Below, one piece after another: positions 26,454 to 35,613 of a DNA stretch of 53,732 bases. The DNA is from Acinetobacter kyonggiensis. GTDB taxonomy: Bacteria > Pseudomonadota > Gammaproteobacteria > Pseudomonadales > Moraxellaceae. The position numbers and the translations under genes were made by a program. The DNA lies in the NCBI RefSeq assembly GCF_900107285.1, contig NZ_FNPK01000020.1:1-53732 (forward strand), given 5' to 3'. How positions within the stretch are numbered: position 1 is the stretch's first letter; every line of letters begins with the position of its first letter. The notes below the pieces were generated by a model, which was given only the letters and a program-made list of their open reading frames with translations, was not told the origin of the DNA and ran no database searches.

Positions 26454-28295
26454 TTAATAACGGAAAGTGACCCCAGCTGAAGCTAAGCGACCGCTTGCAA
26501 GATAGTACGAATTAACTTCGTTATTCCATGCTGCTTTATAAGTTGTATCCCCGATGTTATGAATGTTCGAGAAAACTTTGACATGTGGATTAATTTGCCA
26601 ATAAGCATTCATATCGATAGTAGTATATCCAGGAATCTCTTGAAGGTCTTTAGAAGAGCTTTTAGCAACTAAAGATGTTGTGAAACCATAGACTCCATTA
26701 TCCCAACCAGCAGATAACGTGAAGTTTTGACGCGGACGGTTTGGAGCGTCTTCGTCGGTATCATCATTTTTCGGCTGTACATAAGCATATTCTGCATTTG
26801 CAAATAAGTTGTCTTGTTTCCACTTCAAACCAAGCTCAGATCCAGTGAAAGTCGCTTTCTTCAGATTATAAAACTTAAATCCTGTAGATGAATCAGACAC
26901 CATGAGGTTATCAATTTTGGTTTGATAAACAGATCCATAAACGTGGATACCGTAATCAAAGGAATGATCAAAACCTAATTCATATGAAATACTTTCTTCA
27001 GGTTTAAGGTCTGGGTTACCACCCCACCATGCTGGTTCAGAAATAATCTGGCCTACAACAGGTGCTCTAAATGCTGTACCTACGTTGGTATAAAAACTTG
27101 TCTTTGGTGTGGCAAAGTAGCGAGCAGCGAGTTGACCAACAGTGTGTGTTCCAAACTGCTGATTATCTTCTACACGAACACCTGCTTGAGTTGAGAATAG
27201 GTCATTTTTAAACTGGTGTTGTGCGTAATAACCAATAGTCTCATTGTTTGATTTAAAGCCTACATCACCTGCATAAGCGGCAACTTTCGCTGCCTCAGTT
27301 TTATTGTACTCAACACCAAAGAGCACGTTTTGGTGTTGAGTGAATTGCCATTTTAAGTTGGAGTCAATTTCTTGCTGCTCAGTATTTACAATAGAAGGAA
27401 ATGAACCTTTTACCACATTATATTGGTCTTCAAATTGAGAAAGACGCGTATTCCAAGTTAAGCTATCATTAAAGTTTAAGCGACCTTGGATATTGTATAG
27501 GCGGTTAAGAAAATCATAAGCTTTAGGAGCGCCGTAAGAAAAATAATCGCCCGTTCCTTTATTTTCTTTAACTTCAGCAGAAAGACCATAAGCTTCTTTT
27601 TCTACGCCAACTTTCGCGGTATAACCTTTTTGGTCAAAGCCTGCTTTACGGTCATCATTGGTAATGATTTGATCACCATCAGTTTCAAAACGTTGACCGC
27701 GGAGCTGAGCATAAAAACCGTCTTCTGCAACATCAACACCTAAAATTGTTTTATAGGTGTTGCGCTCTCCTGCTTCAACGGTGGTAAATATTGAATTTTC
27801 TGTTGGAATTTTAGAAATTAGCTGAATCACCCCACCAATTGCATCAGTACCATATTGGACTGATGCAGGACCTTTTAGAATTTCAATTTGTTTAACATCT
27901 GAAAGATCAAAGAGAGGAGTATTCGTACCAGCTACAGTTGCAATATTTGAACGCATGCCATCTTGTAGAAATAAGGTATGCGATGCATTAGTGCCGCGTA
28001 AATATACTGAAGCCGTTTGTCCGTAGCCACCAACTTGCTTGACAGTCAGGCCAGCTTCTTTAGTTAATAAAGTTGGTAGGTCTGTAATCGGAGATTGTTC
28101 AATAGTTTTTTCATCAATCACAGAAATACGCGAAGGTACATCTTTAATCTTTTCTTCAGAACGAGATGCGGTAACTACCAAAGTTTCTAAAGATGCATTA
28201 ACAGAAGAATTTGTATTTGCTTGTGCAGATACGGAGAAACCCATCGCAATAGCGATAGCGCCCACTAAAGCTGTAGGTTGAAAAAGAGTAGACAT
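26454..28295 (-). CDS. btuB: TonB-dependent vitamin B12 receptor
   Basis: This 613-residue outer-membrane receptor imports cobalamin. ATG 28295 is chosen (GGAG 9 nt upstream); the ATG at 28310 overlaps that site. A signal peptide (MSTLFQPTALVGAIAIAMGFSVSAQA) is followed by a TonB box (ETLVVTASR), the plug (GVIQLISKIP, VEILKGPASVQYGTDAIGG) and a barrel ending in AGVTFRY with terminal aromatic residue. The cobalamin riboswitch in its leader and the adenosyltransferase downstream settle the substrate. Confidence 0.95.
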   Translation of the reverse strand: MSTLFQPTALVGAIAIAMGFSVSAQANTNSSVNASLETLVVTASRSEEKIKDVPSRISVIDEKTIEQSPITDLPTLLTKEAGLTVKQVGGYGQTASVYLRGTNASHTLFLQDGMRSNIATVAGTNTPLFDLSDVKQIEILKGPASVQYGTDAIGGVIQLISKIPTENSIFTTVEAGERNTYKTILGVDVAEDGFYAQLRGQRFETDGDQIITNDDRKAGFDQKGYTAKVGVEKEAYGLSAEVKENKGTGDYFSYGAPKAYDFLNRLYNIQGRLNFNDSLTWNTRLSQFEDQYNVVKGSFPSIVNTEQQEIDSNLKWQFTQHQNVLFGVEYNKTEAAKVAAYAGDVGFKSNNETIGYYAQHQFKNDLFSTQAGVRVEDNQQFGTHTVGQLAARYFATPKTSFYTNVGTAFRAPVVGQIISEPAWWGGNPDLKPEESISYELGFDHSFDYGIHVYGSVYQTKIDNLMVSDSSTGFKFYNLKKATFTGSELGLKWKQDNLFANAEYAYVQPKNDDTDEDAPNRPRQNFTLSAGWDNGVYGFTTSLVAKSSSKDLQEIPGYTTIDMNAYWQINPHVKVFSNIHNIGDTTYKAAWNNEVNSYYLASGRLASAGVTFRY

Positions 28296-28334
28296 GTTTT
28301 TACGCTCCATACACTCACCCCCCGTGAATGATTG

Positions 28335-28545
28335 AGTTAAAGGAGCAACAAGCAGGTTTCCGGACTAAAATGTAATATCAAAGCGTTGATATTTACATAT
28401 CCACCTTCCCACACCTTCAGTGCAGTGGCGTCAATCTTGAAAAAGATTTCATTGATATGCTTTTCATTTTTACCGTTGCGGGGGCAGTGTCGGGTTTTCA
28501 CCAACTTCCCTAAAGCGAATGCTTAGACTTGCTGCATTTTGCGCG
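28335..28545 (-). ncRNA. Cobalamin riboswitch in the btuB leader
   Basis: On the minus strand the aptamer opens with GGGAAGTTGGTGAAAACC near 28511, then CCCGACACTGCCCCCGCAA and ACGGTAA. It continues through GGTGTGGGAAGGTGG and GCCACTGCA (about 28421-28428), and ends with the B12 box AGTCCGGAAACCTGCTTG at about 28349-28366. These are the conserved blocks of the adenosylcobalamin riboswitch. It ends about 40 nt before the btuB start, placing the ribosome site under its control. Outer limits are approximate. Confidence 0.95.
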
Positions 28546-28703
28546 CAGTATAAAGTTTGTATGTGAATTACACAATGTATGTAAATAATATTCGGGATGA
28601 ACTTTACTCAAGCTTTTAAAATTGCATTACAATGATTCGTCCAAGATTTATATATAGCTTATACATTGGGCTTAAACAGAGCTAAAACCAGAGCCAAAAC
28701 TGT

Positions 28704-29345
28704 ATGCGAACGCGCGCCAAAATTTGCGGAATTACACGAATTCAAGATATTCAATCTGTTGTACAGGCAGGTGCCGATGCCATTGGATTTGTCTTTTATC
28801 CACCGAGTCCACGCAGTGTCACCCTTGAACAAGCCAAAGTGCTTGTAAAGCATGTGCCTGCTTATGTGCAAACGGTTGGCTTATTTGTCAATGCAACAGG
28901 TGATGAAATTGCACAGGTCTTGCAACAAATACCCTTAGACATGATTCAATTTCATGGTGATGAAACACCTGAACAATGTCAGGTAATTGCACAACACACA
29001 GGTCGTCGCTGGTATAAAGCCATTCAGGTTAAGCCCGATTTAAATGTTATAGACGTGATAAAAAGCTATCAACAAGTCGGTGCGAGCGCAGTATTATTGG
29101 ATGCTTGGCATCCTGAGCTTAAAGGCGGAACAGGACACCAATTTGATTGGTCGCAGTTCCCGAAACTGGATATTCCTTTAATTTTGGCAGGCGGTTTAAA
29201 CCCTGAAAATATTGAAGACGCTATAACGACGACTGGGGCTTACGCAGTCGATGTCAGCGGAGGCGTAGAGTCCGCAAAAGGTATTAAAGACCAACAACTT
29301 ATAGAACGCTTTATGCAAGGAGTCCATTGTGGATCAGCAAAATAA
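28704..29345 (+). CDS. trpF: Phosphoribosylanthranilate isomerase
   Basis: This 213-residue TIM-barrel enzyme catalyses the Amadori rearrangement of phosphoribosylanthranilate in tryptophan synthesis. It has the N-terminal KICGIT with catalytic Cys, [15 protein letters not shown], and the phosphate-binding LAGGLNPEN and [10 protein letters not shown]. It overlaps trpB by 17 bp, so the two form the trpFB operon known from Acinetobacter. The ribosome site is weak. Confidence 0.96.
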   Translation: MRTRAKICGITRIQDIQSVVQAGADAIGFVFYPPSPRSVTLEQAKVLVKHVPAYVQTVGLFVNATGDEIAQVLQQIPLDMIQFHGDETPEQCQVIAQHTGRRWYKAIQVKPDLNVIDVIKSYQQVGASAVLLDAWHPELKGGTGHQFDWSQFPKLDIPLILAGGLNPENIEDAITTTGAYAVDVSGGVESAKGIKDQQLIERFMQGVHCGSAK

Positions 29346-30555
29346 GATTGACTATACCCAATTCCCTGACGCACAAGGGCATTTTGGTATTCATGGCGGG
29401 CGTTTTGTGTCAGAAACTTTAATGGCTGCATTACAGGATTTAGAAAAACTCTATTTCCGTATGAAAGATGATGCACAGTTTTTGGCAGAATTTGACCGTG
29501 ATCTCGCGTATTACGTGGGTCGTCCTAGTCCGTTATATCATGCTGAGCGATGGTCGAAAGAGTTAGGTGGTGCGCAAATTTATTTAAAACGTGAAGACCT
29601 CAATCATACAGGTTCACATAAAATAAATAACACCATTGGTCAGGCGCTTCTTGCCAAACTTTCAGGTAAAAAACGGATTATTGCGGAAACAGGTGCGGGT
29701 CAACACGGTGTGGCAACGGCAACGATTGCCGCACGTTTGGGTCTTGAGTGCGTTGTGTTTATGGGCGCAGAAGACGTAAAACGTCAAGCCATGAACGTCT
29801 ATCGTATGCGTTTACTCGGTGCAACAGTTGTACCCGTAGAAAGTGGTTCAAAAACATTGAAAGATGCCATGAACGAAGCGATGCGTGATTGGGTGACCAA
29901 TGTTGATTCAACGTACTATGTGATTGGTACAGTTGCAGGGCCACATCCATATCCACAATTGGTTCGTGATTTTCAATCGATTATTGGTCGTGAAGCACGC
30001 AAGCAAATTCAAGAACAAGCAGGTCGCCTGCCTGATGCATTGGTTGCCTGTGTAGGTGGTGGTTCAAATGCAATGGGCTTGTTCTATCCATTTTTGAATG
30101 ATTCTGATGTGAAAATGTATGGTGTTGAAGCCGCAGGTTATGGCATTGAAACAGGCAAACATTCTGCGCCATTAAATGCAGGTCACGTGGGTGTATTACA
30201 CGGTAACCGTACTTATTTAATGTCAGATGATCAAGGTCAGATCATTGAAACGCATTCGATTTCAGCTGGCTTGGATTATCCGGGTGTAGGTCCTGAACAC
30301 AGTTTCTTAAAAGATATGCACCGTGTTGAATATGTGCCTATCAATGACCAAGAAGCATTACAAGGCTTCCGTGATTTGACCCAAATTGAAGGGATTATTC
30401 CTGCGCTAGAAAGTTCGCATGCCATGGCGTATGTGACGAAACTTGCGCCAACCATGTCAAAAGATCAAATTATTATTGCTACGGTTTCAGGTCGTGGTGA
30501 TAAAGACTTGATGACTGTTGCGCGTATTGATGGCGTGGAAATGGTTGAAATGTAA
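29329..30555 (+). CDS. trpB: Tryptophan synthase beta subunit
   Basis: This 408-residue PLP enzyme condenses indole with serine. The GTG at 29329 has AAGGAG 6 nt upstream, inside trpF. The PLP lysine is in [17 protein letters not shown] (about residue 95), with [12 protein letters not shown], the phosphate loop [10 protein letters not shown], and the C-terminal SGRGDKD. Its partner trpA lies about 7 kb away and not in this operon. A terminator follows. Confidence 0.97.
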   Translation: MDQQNKIDYTQFPDAQGHFGIHGGRFVSETLMAALQDLEKLYFRMKDDAQFLAEFDRDLAYYVGRPSPLYHAERWSKELGGAQIYLKREDLNHTGSHKINNTIGQALLAKLSGKKRIIAETGAGQHGVATATIAARLGLECVVFMGAEDVKRQAMNVYRMRLLGATVVPVESGSKTLKDAMNEAMRDWVTNVDSTYYVIGTVAGPHPYPQLVRDFQSIIGREARKQIQEQAGRLPDALVACVGGGSNAMGLFYPFLNDSDVKMYGVEAAGYGIETGKHSAPLNAGHVGVLHGNRTYLMSDDQGQIIETHSISAGLDYPGVGPEHSFLKDMHRVEYVPINDQEALQGFRDLTQIEGIIPALESSHAMAYVTKLAPTMSKDQIIIATVSGRGDKDLMTVARIDGVEMVEM

Positions 30556-30567
30556 TTACTTCTTTGC

Positions 30568-30605
30568 AGCCTTCCCATTTGGGGGAGGTTTGGAGAGGGG
30601 ATTTA
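30568..30605 (-). repeat. CCTCCC-type intergenic motif, second copy (opposite direction)
   Basis: Read on the minus strand this is TTTAAATCCCCTCTCC, then AAACCTCCCCC, then a short loop and GGGAAGG. This matches the motif at about 8199-8235. Copies in two unrelated intergenic sites suggest a small dispersed repeat. Confidence 0.55.
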
Positions 30606-30608
30606 AAG

Positions 30609-30642
30609 AATCGTGTTGGGTAAAAGCTCAGCACGATTTTTT
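30609..30642 (+). terminator. Terminator after trpB
   Basis: AATCGTG (30609-30615) pairs with CACGATT (30632-30638), with further partial pairing inside, followed by a T-run. Confidence 0.8.
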
Positions 30643-30762
30643 ATTTACTTTAATGAAAATGGCTTAGGTAATTTAAAAGAGGGAAAATTTATAAATGCAC
30701 TTCCTCATTTTAAGTGATGAATTGTGATTGGTTTGCGTAGGAAATATCTTACTTTTGTTTTG

Positions 30763-30845
30763 GCAAAAGTAAGCAAAACCATTTGTTTTACTGATGCTGC
30801 ATCCTTGCAGCACAGTAAAACGGCGACATCCATGTCGCCTCCGCG
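30763..30845. repeat. Two-hairpin dispersed element, copy 2
   Basis: AAAAGTAAGCAAAACC leads into hairpin 1 (30785-30821: GTTTTACT...AGTAAAAC, continued by TGCTGCA/TGCAGCA with one bulged A, loop TCCT). Hairpin 2 follows at 30822-30839 (GGCGACAT/ATGTCGCC, loop CC), with a TCCGCG tail. Layout and spacing match the copy at 25645-25725, while the stem bases differ in a paired way. It lies in the 613-bp gap behind trpB. Confidence 0.85.
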
Positions 30846-30880
30846 TCACCCATACTTTTAATCTATCATTATTTTTTATA

Positions 30881-31066
30881 ATGACGGAGTCTTACCGTTT
30901 ATTCATCTCATGGTAGGAGTTCGTCATGTTACTTTTAAAAAAGTAACCAAAATACGATCCATCAGCAAAACTCGTCGAATCCCATCATGTGATTTATACT
31001 TTGCAGAAACATGATTTATTTAATTTTAGTCTGACTCGAACAGTTGCTGATGAGTTTGGCGTGTAT
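30881..31066 (+). repeat. Large palindromic element, copy 1
   Basis: It starts with ATGACGGAGTCTTACCGTTT (30881-30900), which recurs exactly in reverse at 35831-35850. A region similar to the second copy follows: GGAGTTCGT, AAGTAACCAAAA, CAGCAAAACTCG, TGCAGAAAC. CATCAGCAA (30960-30968) and TTGCTGATG (31044-31052) form a 9-bp inverted repeat. No gene is visible in it. Bases 31067-31168 hold only the DUF1543 gene's upstream region. Confidence 0.75.
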
Positions 31067-31168
31067 CATTTAGATTAATATTCTTGCTGAAAAAAAAGTA
31101 TGTTTTTTGTCTCATAAATGATTAATCATTTTGCGATGTAAAAGAAATTGTTGAATAGAGGAAAGAAA

Positions 31169-31684
31169 ATGCCCAGCCTATTTATCGTCATGCTCGGTGG
31201 TCGTCATGCCCGCGCTAACACAGAAGTTCATGATGTGGTTTTAGCCGTAGGTGATTCGCTTGAAGATGTTTATCCACAACTTAAAAATGCATGGTTTGGT
31301 GAGCAAAAAGGTTTGCATATTGATGCTTGGGCGCAGATTTATGGTGTGGCATTTGAAGGTCAAAATTATCAAGTTCAATTTACCGATGCTGCGCCGAATC
31401 AAGCCGATCAAAAACTCTATTTGCTTAACCTGGGCGGCTATGATGCACGTGAGTTTGGTGAGTTGCATCGTTATGTTTTAGTGGTTGCACAAAATGCAAT
31501 GGTGGCCAAACAACGTGGCAAAGCCTACTTTGCACAGCATTGGCAAAAACAACATACAGACCGCGTATTAGATGTGGATGATTGTATTGCCATTGATCAA
31601 ATACATGGTCGTTATGTGCAATTAATCGAAGGTGAGTTTTCAGGGAATCAGTGGGAAAATACTTATTTAATGCTCAATGATTAA
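31169..31684 (+). CDS. DUF1543 domain protein
   Basis: This 171-residue cytoplasmic protein contains the DUF1543 signature (FIVMLGGRHARANTEVHDVVLAVG ... LGGYDAREFGELHRYVLVVA). The ATG at 31169 has AGAGGAAAG upstream; the in-frame TTG at 31148 is not needed. Function is unknown. It is a single gene placed after a repeat-rich gap. Confidence 0.88.
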   Translation: MPSLFIVMLGGRHARANTEVHDVVLAVGDSLEDVYPQLKNAWFGEQKGLHIDAWAQIYGVAFEGQNYQVQFTDAAPNQADQKLYLLNLGGYDAREFGELHRYVLVVAQNAMVAKQRGKAYFAQHWQKQHTDRVLDVDDCIAIDQIHGRYVQLIEGEFSGNQWENTYLMLND

Positions 31685-31860
31685 TATGCATATCTTAATG
31701 ATTAATCAATATTATTTATGCATAAATCAACTTAAAAGAATGAGATGAAGTTTTTGCGAATTTTGGATGAATAACGATTAATGACACTGTTTTCATATAT
31801 TTTTATAGGCATAATAAGATTATGGAATTTATGATCTCTTAGCTAGATGGAATTTGATAA

Positions 31861-32853
31861 ATGGATTTGATTCAATCAAATGGACAACCGAATTATGGAC
31901 GTTTCAGTGCTCTTCCAAAGATTATCGATTTAAATAAATATCAATATAAAACGCCTTATGGTGAAGTGCTTACAGGTTGGCGTAAGCGGCTAAAATATAA
32001 AAAATTTAAGTTTTGTTGTATTCAACATGAACACTACACCATTGGTTTAGCCATTGCTGATATTGCTTGGGCAGGTCATGGCTTTGTATATGTTTATAAC
32101 CATATGACTCAGGAAGTTTTAGAATGGAATGCCATTAACTTTTTATCCCGTCATACCGTTGTTGATGAACAACCGCTTTATAATCAAAGCTTTTTTTCTA
32201 AGTCTCCTTTTCAAATTGATATTCAGCATGCCAATGGTGTGCGTTATATCCATGTGACTAAATATGGTGAAATTAAACTCAGCGCGCGAATTTTTTGTGC
32301 AGGAACAGATCCACTGAGTATGTGTAGCCCAACAGGCATTAATGGTTGGACGTATACGCAAAAACTGACGACTTTAGCTTGCGAAGGTTTTTTTATAAAT
32401 AAGCAGGGTGAAACCATCCAGTTTAATGAAAGAACTTTTGCTTCTTTAGATGACACCTGTGGTTTTCTGCGCCCAGAAACAGCTTGGTTTTGGTTGTCAT
32501 GTAATTTTTGGGATGCGAATAATAACCGCATTGGCTTAAATTTAGCTTCTGGGGTAAATGAAAGTTTTGGCAATGAAAATTGTTTGTGGGTGAATGGGGT
32601 TTTGTATCCTTTAAGCGATATTTTATTTCAACATCAAGAAGAAGGGCATTGGACGATTCGTTCACTGGATGAAAAATTAAATTTGGATGTAAAGACGGGA
32701 TGGCGACGCTATGAAAATCTTAATTTAAGATTAGTCGGAAGCCAATTTAGCCAATGGCAAGCTAAAATTAGCGGCACGATTCAGCAAGATGAGCAAGAAA
32801 TTGTCTTGTTAAATGAATATGGCTTGTTAGAGCAGCATTATGCCAAATGGTAA
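31861..32853 (+). CDS. DUF2804 family protein
   Basis: This 330-residue protein matches DUF2804. It has an N-terminal part with GWRKRLKYKKFKF, then IGLAIADIAWAGHGFVYVYN, a central strand-rich part, and FWLSCNFWDANNNRIGLNLASGVNES. No signal peptide or membrane helix is seen. The fold is probably beta-rich and the function is unknown. Its last 21 codons are included in the 451-bp tandem duplication, so a second copy of its 3' end lies at 33239-33304, but the gene itself is intact. Confidence 0.85.
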   Translation: MDLIQSNGQPNYGRFSALPKIIDLNKYQYKTPYGEVLTGWRKRLKYKKFKFCCIQHEHYTIGLAIADIAWAGHGFVYVYNHMTQEVLEWNAINFLSRHTVVDEQPLYNQSFFSKSPFQIDIQHANGVRYIHVTKYGEIKLSARIFCAGTDPLSMCSPTGINGWTYTQKLTTLACEGFFINKQGETIQFNERTFASLDDTCGFLRPETAWFWLSCNFWDANNNRIGLNLASGVNESFGNENCLWVNGVLYPLSDILFQHQEEGHWTIRSLDEKLNLDVKTGWRRYENLNLRLVGSQFSQWQAKISGTIQQDEQEIVLLNEYGLLEQHYAKW

Positions 32854-32856
32854 TAT

Positions 32857-32963
32857 GCTATATAGCTAAATTCTAAATATCGTAGCACGGAAATATTTTC
32901 GTAAAATATCATTTCATAAGGTTTTGATGTGCTACCAAATTAAGTAATCAGCTATAGCATAAA
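32857..32963. repeat. Nested long palindrome between DUF2804 and hydrolase genes (also at 33308-33414)
   Basis: Outer arms TATGCTATATAGCT (from 32857) and AGCTATAGCATA (about 32950-32961) enclose GTAGCAC and GTGCTAC. Inside these is ATATTTT, CGT, AAAATAT. Three levels of pairing suggest a folded RNA or a cruciform. It is present twice only because of the 451-bp duplication. Confidence 0.6.
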
Positions 32964-32969
32964 CAATAA

Positions 32970-32999
32970 GACCAAGTCCTTATGGATAGGGACTTGGTC
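32970..32999. terminator. Hairpin at gene ends, likely bidirectional terminator (copy at 33421-33450)
   Basis: GACCAAGTCC and GGACTTGGTC form a 10-bp perfect stem with a 10-nt loop between the convergent DUF2804 and hydrolase genes. T-runs are weak. The duplication gives a second copy 451 bp to the right. Confidence 0.65.
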
Positions 33000-33018
33000 A
33001 ATATGAATCAATATATTT

Positions 33019-33238
33019 TTAATCTTTAGCTGCTTGCCAAAAAGCTTCTCCTGCTGCAATTGGATCACCTGTTTCTTCTAGGGTTTTTACCCAAACATCA
33101 TATTGGGCAATGACAGGATGTTGGTTAGGATGGAAGTCTTTGTTAAACCAGTCACGGTATTGCTTGCCCATTTTTCTAAAGATGCCATTTTTACCCAAAA
33201 ACCAAGGCAATCCTCGAATATTCATTTTGAGCCGTTGT
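33019..33238 (-). pseudogene. Duplicated 3' fragment of the PF10118 hydrolase gene
   Basis: This carries the last roughly 73 codons of the intact gene at 33470-34348 with apparently identical sequence (ending GEAFWQAAKD), cut off at the duplication joint at 33238. It lacks the start and the metal-binding part, so it is a dead fragment. Confidence 0.92.
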
Positions 33239-33689
33239 GATGAGCAAGAAATTGTCTTGTTAAATGAATATGGCTTGTTAGAGCAGCATTATGCCAAATG
33301 GTAATATGCTATATAGCTAAATTCTAAATATCGTAGCACGGAAATATTTTCGTAAAATATCATTTCATAAGGTTTTGATGTGCTACCAAATTAAGTAATC
33401 AGCTATAGCATAAACAATAAGACCAAGTCCTTATGGATAGGGACTTGGTCAATATGAATCAATATATTTTTAATCTTTAGCTGCTTGCCAAAAAGCTTCT
33501 CCTGCTGCAATTGGATCACCTGTTTCTTCTAGGGTTTTTACCCAAACATCATATTGGGCAATGACAGGATGTTGGTTAGGATGGAAGTCTTTGTTAAACC
33601 AGTCACGGTATTGCTTGCCCATTTTTCTAAAGATGCCATTTTTACCCAAAAACCAAGGCAATCCTCGAATATTCATTTTGAGCCGTTGT
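33239..33689. repeat. 451-bp tandem duplication, second unit
   Basis: This repeats 32788-33238 directly, with no spacer. It contains an orphan copy of the last 21 DUF2804 codons (33239-33304) and the true 3' end of the hydrolase gene. Bases just outside the units (CAGCAA before, AATGGC after) show no obvious homology that would explain recombination. Confidence 0.95.
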
Positions 33690-34348
33690 AATGGCGTAAA
33701 CCCATCATATTCTAACATCACATTGGTACGGTAAATGGTGAAGCCAAGCATCAGCAAGGTGGTCCATGCCAGTGTAAATTTACGGGTAGATTCAGGTACA
33801 TTTCCGACTTGTTTCATGACATCGAAAGCAACATCACGATGTTCCATTTCCTCAATCGCATGCCAAGCAAAGAGTGCGCGAACATAGGGGTGAGCATCCC
33901 GTAAGGTTTCTTTTTTATTGTAAAAAGTTTCTGCCATGAGTGCAGTCAAGTGTTCAGCTGCGGCGGTCATGGCAATGTTGTATTGAGGTGAACGCTGTTC
34001 CAGTTCGAATTTAAAAATTTTCGTTAAACGCCGAATAAACAGGTCAACAGGCATACCTTGCTCTTTCATGACCTGATTCATTTGGTCATGGGCGATACCA
34101 TGTTGTGCTTCTTGGCGAATAAAGTCCGCAACGCGTTGCTTTAAATCTGGGTCGGTAATTTGATCGCGGAACAAACGAACGGATTGAATAAAATAGCGTT
34201 CGCCATCTGGGAAAGTCAGGCTTAACGCATCAAACATACGAGTAATAAAGGGATCCCCCCCAAACCAAAAACGCGGGATTTCATTGAGTTTAAAATCGAG
34301 ATGACTACGAACAACAGGAGTGATTTGATTTTGGACAATGGCATTCAT
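33470..34348 (-). CDS. PF10118 predicted metal-dependent hydrolase
   Basis: This 292-residue protein fits the metal-dependent hydrolase family PF10118, which has a ferritin-like helical fold. Candidate metal ligands are in FIRQEAQHGIAH (about 90-100), AAAEHLTALMAE (about 130-140), and WHAIEEMEHRDVAFD (about 170-183). Hydrophobic stretches near 195-215 may touch the membrane. Function is unproven. It diverges from an AraC regulator (145 bp between starts), which is a common arrangement for a regulator and its target. Its 3' end is duplicated, but the gene is complete. Confidence 0.88.
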   Translation of the reverse strand: MNAIVQNQITPVVRSHLDFKLNEIPRFWFGGDPFITRMFDALSLTFPDGERYFIQSVRLFRDQITDPDLKQRVADFIRQEAQHGIAHDQMNQVMKEQGMPVDLFIRRLTKIFKFELEQRSPQYNIAMTAAAEHLTALMAETFYNKKETLRDAHPYVRALFAWHAIEEMEHRDVAFDVMKQVGNVPESTRKFTLAWTTLLMLGFTIYRTNVMLEYDGFTPLQRLKMNIRGLPWFLGKNGIFRKMGKQYRDWFNKDFHPNQHPVIAQYDVWVKTLEETGDPIAAGEAFWQAAKD

Positions 34349-34493
34349 TTTGTTTTACTTAAATCGCCTTGAATAATTGCAGTATGTCGGTCTTTTGGGA
34401 TTTTGTTTTGACAGTAATTGCCAATTTTTATACATTTGACGACAGAATAAAAAGATCGCATGTCAAAATAGTCCGAACATATAGAGCAAGGCC

Positions 34494-35522
34494 ATGCACG
34501 AAATACAGATACCGAATGGCTATTTTCAACTCTGGCAAATGTATTTGGCAGAACGTGGTTTAGATGGGTTGCAACTCGATTTTCTTCAACAGGATCAAGC
34601 ACAATTACGTCAGGTGTTAAGCATGCCTATCGATACACAGTCGTCTTATACATTCTTCTTGGAGGTAATCCAGCGTACGCAGCAGCATCTTGATTGCCCA
34701 CAACTGATTTTCGAAATGGCACGGCATATACGACCTGAGCATTTTGGGGTTTTAGGTTATATCGCATCGAGAAGTAAGAGCGTAGCAGAGGCGATTCATT
34801 ATGTAATGCGTTTTAGTCGTTTGGTGATTGATGGTTCTGCGGCAACGCGAGTACAAGTCTATCAACACGGGGATGAAATTCATTTGGCATGGCCCAATAT
34901 TGATGAAAAATATGCCTTAATTCATGAAATGACTTTTGCTTGTATTGTGCAATTAGCACGACAAATTTTTGGTTTGAGTCAGCCTATTTTAAGATCTTTA
35001 CATTTTGCTCATGCAGCGCAAATGAGTTTATATGCATATCAGAAGTTTTATGGTTGTGAGGTGTTATTTAAACAAACGGATTATCAGCTGGTATTGCGTT
35101 TAGACAGTTTAGAGTTACAACCGCATCAATCCGACCCATCACTGATTCATTTACTCACCAAGCAAGCTGAAGAGGCGATTGCTTCTAGATTAAGTTATGA
35201 AACTTTAGATCAGCAGCTACATATGAGAGTGGCTGAATATTTGCGCTTACAAAATAGTGTGCCGAAAATTGAGCAAATTGCCACAGAATTACATATATCT
35301 TCACGAACGTTACAACGTCAACTGAATGAGCAAAATTCATCGTTTAAAAAAATTCTTGAAATAGAGCGAATGAAGCGCTGTGAGCAATTATTGCTGCAAA
35401 ATATGAGCTTGATTGAAATTGCAATATATTTGGGTTATTCAGACCAGTCTGCTTTGGCGCGTGCTTATAAAGCCTATAATGGTCAAACGCTATTGCAGCG
35501 AAAGCAACAGCTCAAAGATTAA
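34494..35522 (+). CDS. AraC-family transcriptional regulator
   Basis: This 342-residue regulator has the N-terminal ligand-binding domain type PF12625 (LIFEMARHIRPEHFGVLGYIASRSKSVAEAI is typical of the OruR/VirF-like group). The C-terminal pair of helix-turn-helices (about 245-340) includes IEQIATELHISSRTLQRQLNEQNSSFKKI and EIAIYLGYSDQSALARAYKAYNG. The effector is unknown. It diverges from the PF10118 hydrolase, the most likely target. The start codon has only a very close AAGG, so it is fairly uncertain. Confidence 0.9.
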   Translation: MHEIQIPNGYFQLWQMYLAERGLDGLQLDFLQQDQAQLRQVLSMPIDTQSSYTFFLEVIQRTQQHLDCPQLIFEMARHIRPEHFGVLGYIASRSKSVAEAIHYVMRFSRLVIDGSAATRVQVYQHGDEIHLAWPNIDEKYALIHEMTFACIVQLARQIFGLSQPILRSLHFAHAAQMSLYAYQKFYGCEVLFKQTDYQLVLRLDSLELQPHQSDPSLIHLLTKQAEEAIASRLSYETLDQQLHMRVAEYLRLQNSVPKIEQIATELHISSRTLQRQLNEQNSSFKKILEIERMKRCEQLLLQNMSLIEIAIYLGYSDQSALARAYKAYNGQTLLQRKQQLKD

Positions 35523-35557
35523 CTTGAGCCATAAAAAAACGACCTATTCAGATTAAT

Positions 35558-35596
35558 GCCAGTCAGTTAAGAAATTGACTGGAATTTTATTTTTTA
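35558..35596 (+). terminator. Probable terminator after the AraC-type gene
   Basis: CCAGTCA and TGACTGG form a 7-bp stem with a 10-nt loop, followed by AATTTTATTTTTT. It overlaps the left arm of the MITE-like element. Confidence 0.6.
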
Positions 35597-35613
35597 AATT
35601 CATGATGTTATTC

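Larger units (their letters stand above)
32788..33238. repeat. 451-bp tandem duplication, first unit
   Basis: The unit begins at GATGAGCAAGAAATTGTC (32788), inside the DUF2804 gene, and runs to GAGCCGTTGT (33238), inside a copy of the hydrolase gene. The next 451 bases repeat it, and by eye the two units are identical throughout. It holds the DUF2804 tail, the intergenic palindromes and the last part of the hydrolase gene. Confidence 0.95.

Noticed and set aside
33110..33304. 64-residue open frame ending in the DUF2804 C-terminus
   Set aside because: It is a chimera across the joint of the tandem duplication, with the first part antisense to the hydrolase fragment.
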